Of a stretch of 64,000 nt of DNA, positions 62,275 through 64,000 are shown piece by piece. Where the stretch lies: assembly GCF_020400825.1 (NCBI RefSeq), contig NZ_JAINVH010000013.1:124001-188000 (forward strand), in the 5' to 3' direction. A program made the position numbers and the translations under genes. Below the pieces are notes generated by a model. It did not search any database and was not told the DNA's origin. It worked only from the letters and a program-made list of their open reading frames with translations. Source of the stretch: Streptomyces sp. HPF1205 (GTDB lineage Bacteria > Actinomycetota > Actinomycetes > Streptomycetales > Streptomycetaceae). Numbering within the stretch: the stretch's first letter is position 1; each line of letters starts with the position of its first letter.

Positions 62275-62900
62275 GAGGCGGGCTCGGTCGGCGGGTCCAG
62301 GACCAGCCGGGCCAGCTCGCGGCGGGCGCTGTCGTCGCCGGCGGCCAGGGCCGCGGCCAGGCTCTCCGTGCCGCCCTTGCGCTGGTTGAGCCGGAAGCAG
62401 GAGGTGAGCACGGGGTCCAGCAGCCGGAAGCCGACGATCTCCTTGAGGTACGTCGAGCTGAGTTCGGCGGGTATCTCCTCCAGCGTCCAGGTCGAGCCCT
62501 CGACCGCCTGCCCCTGGAGGCGGTCGATGAGCGTGACGACGTCCGCGCGGGTCCGCTCGGGGTCGCTCAGCTCCAGCCGGCCGGAGATCTCGACGGCGCA
62601 GTACAGCCAGGTCGGTATGCGGCTGCGGGTGCCGAACCACTCCGCGGGCACGTAGGTGTCCGGGCCCAGCACGGTGATCGTGGCCGGCGGCCCGTCGGCG
62701 AACGCCTCGTGCATGGCGTTGGCGCGCGCCACGTGGCCCGCCACGAACAGCCGGCCGTCGGCCGCCTCGCGCAGGTCGACGGGCAGCGGCGAGGTGAACA
62801 CCCTGCCGCGGTGGAAGGTGGCCAGCACCCCGAAGGACCGGGCGCGCACGAAGCCGCACATGGCGGGCAGCGGAAGACTGAACTGGTCCTTGGTGTACAT
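62271..62900 (-). CDS. PaiB-like FMN-binding split-barrel protein
   Basis: 209 residues. The N-terminal flavin split-barrel has MYTKDQFSLPLPAMCGFVRARSFGVLATF, HRGRVFTSPLPVDLR, and further on LLDPVLTSCFRLNQRKGG (PaiB-type C-terminal). PaiB proteins bind FMN, and related barrels act as flavin reductases. It is just 2 bp downstream of the acyl-CoA-dehydrogenase-like gene and overlaps the next NRPS start (GTGA), so it could supply reduced flavin to that enzyme. That role is inferred. Confidence 0.75.
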   Translation of the reverse strand: MYTKDQFSLPLPAMCGFVRARSFGVLATFHRGRVFTSPLPVDLREAADGRLFVAGHVARANAMHEAFADGPPATITVLGPDTYVPAEWFGTRSRIPTWLYCAVEISGRLELSDPERTRADVVTLIDRLQGQAVEGSTWTLEEIPAELSSTYLKEIVGFRLLDPVLTSCFRLNQRKGGTESLAAALAAGDDSARRELARLVLDPPTEPAS

Positions 62901-62902
62901 GC

Positions 62903-64000
<1,098 letters not shown>

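Overview
The window is high-GC actinobacterial DNA, almost certainly Streptomyces or a close relative. The signs are a very strong G/C bias at third codon positions, many GTG starts and 4-bp ATGA/GTGA gene overlaps, dense XRE, MarR and ECF-sigma regulators, an exact CebR-type operator, and lipoproteins and Tat/Sec-exported proteins typical of the group. No rRNA, tRNA or CRISPR array was recognised. The mix of broken genes, regulators, secreted proteins and a biosynthetic cluster fits an accessory part of a linear chromosome.

Left part (1-14.4 kb): a patchwork with many remnants. These include a membrane-protein tail cut off at an IS21-type transposase fragment, a SpoIIE-type ATP-binding fragment, back-to-back TetR and SnoaL-like fragments that have both lost their 5' halves, a twice-frameshifted AAA+ ATPase, and an FG-GAP repeat tail. 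Intact genes among them include a 33-residue Cys-rich peptide with a strong RBS, an XRE/TPR regulator, a TIR protein whose start codon overlaps that of a divergent STAND-like/TPR protein, a small P-loop kinase, a lipoprotein, a membrane-anchored protein ending in an acyl-carrier domain, and an ECF sigma/YCII pair.

Middle part (14.5-44.6 kb): mostly intact genes. There is a large secreted Het-C-like/vWA protein; a MarR, DUF4386 and SDR group; a TerD-domain protein; redox and MarR genes linked by similar palindromic operator pairs; an XRE-cupin regulator facing an epoxide hydrolase; an ECF sigma factor translationally coupled to an ABC exporter; and a SigK system. In the SigK system sigK-rskA diverges from a molybdopterin oxidoreductase-fasciclin operon, and both units carry the same promoter motif CCAATCC-N16-CGAAT. 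A secreted ricin-B/double SGNH esterase carries a CebR box.

Right part (44.7 kb to the end, open at the right edge): a biosynthetic gene cluster. The operon reading leftward from the right edge holds an acyl-CoA-dehydrogenase-like flavoenzyme, a PaiB-like FMN-binding protein, an A-PCP-C NRPS, a PLP decarboxylase, a Cy-A-PCP-TE NRPS with a cysteine-type A-domain code, a carrier-protein/TauD-dioxygenase fusion and a peroxiredoxin. Next to it lie argJ (+) and, divergently, argH-argG-formyltransferase-EamA exporter (-). Taken together, this suggests a cysteine-containing nonribosomal product with dedicated ornithine/arginine-type supply and possibly N-oxygenation/N-formylation. The product itself cannot be named from sequence alone.
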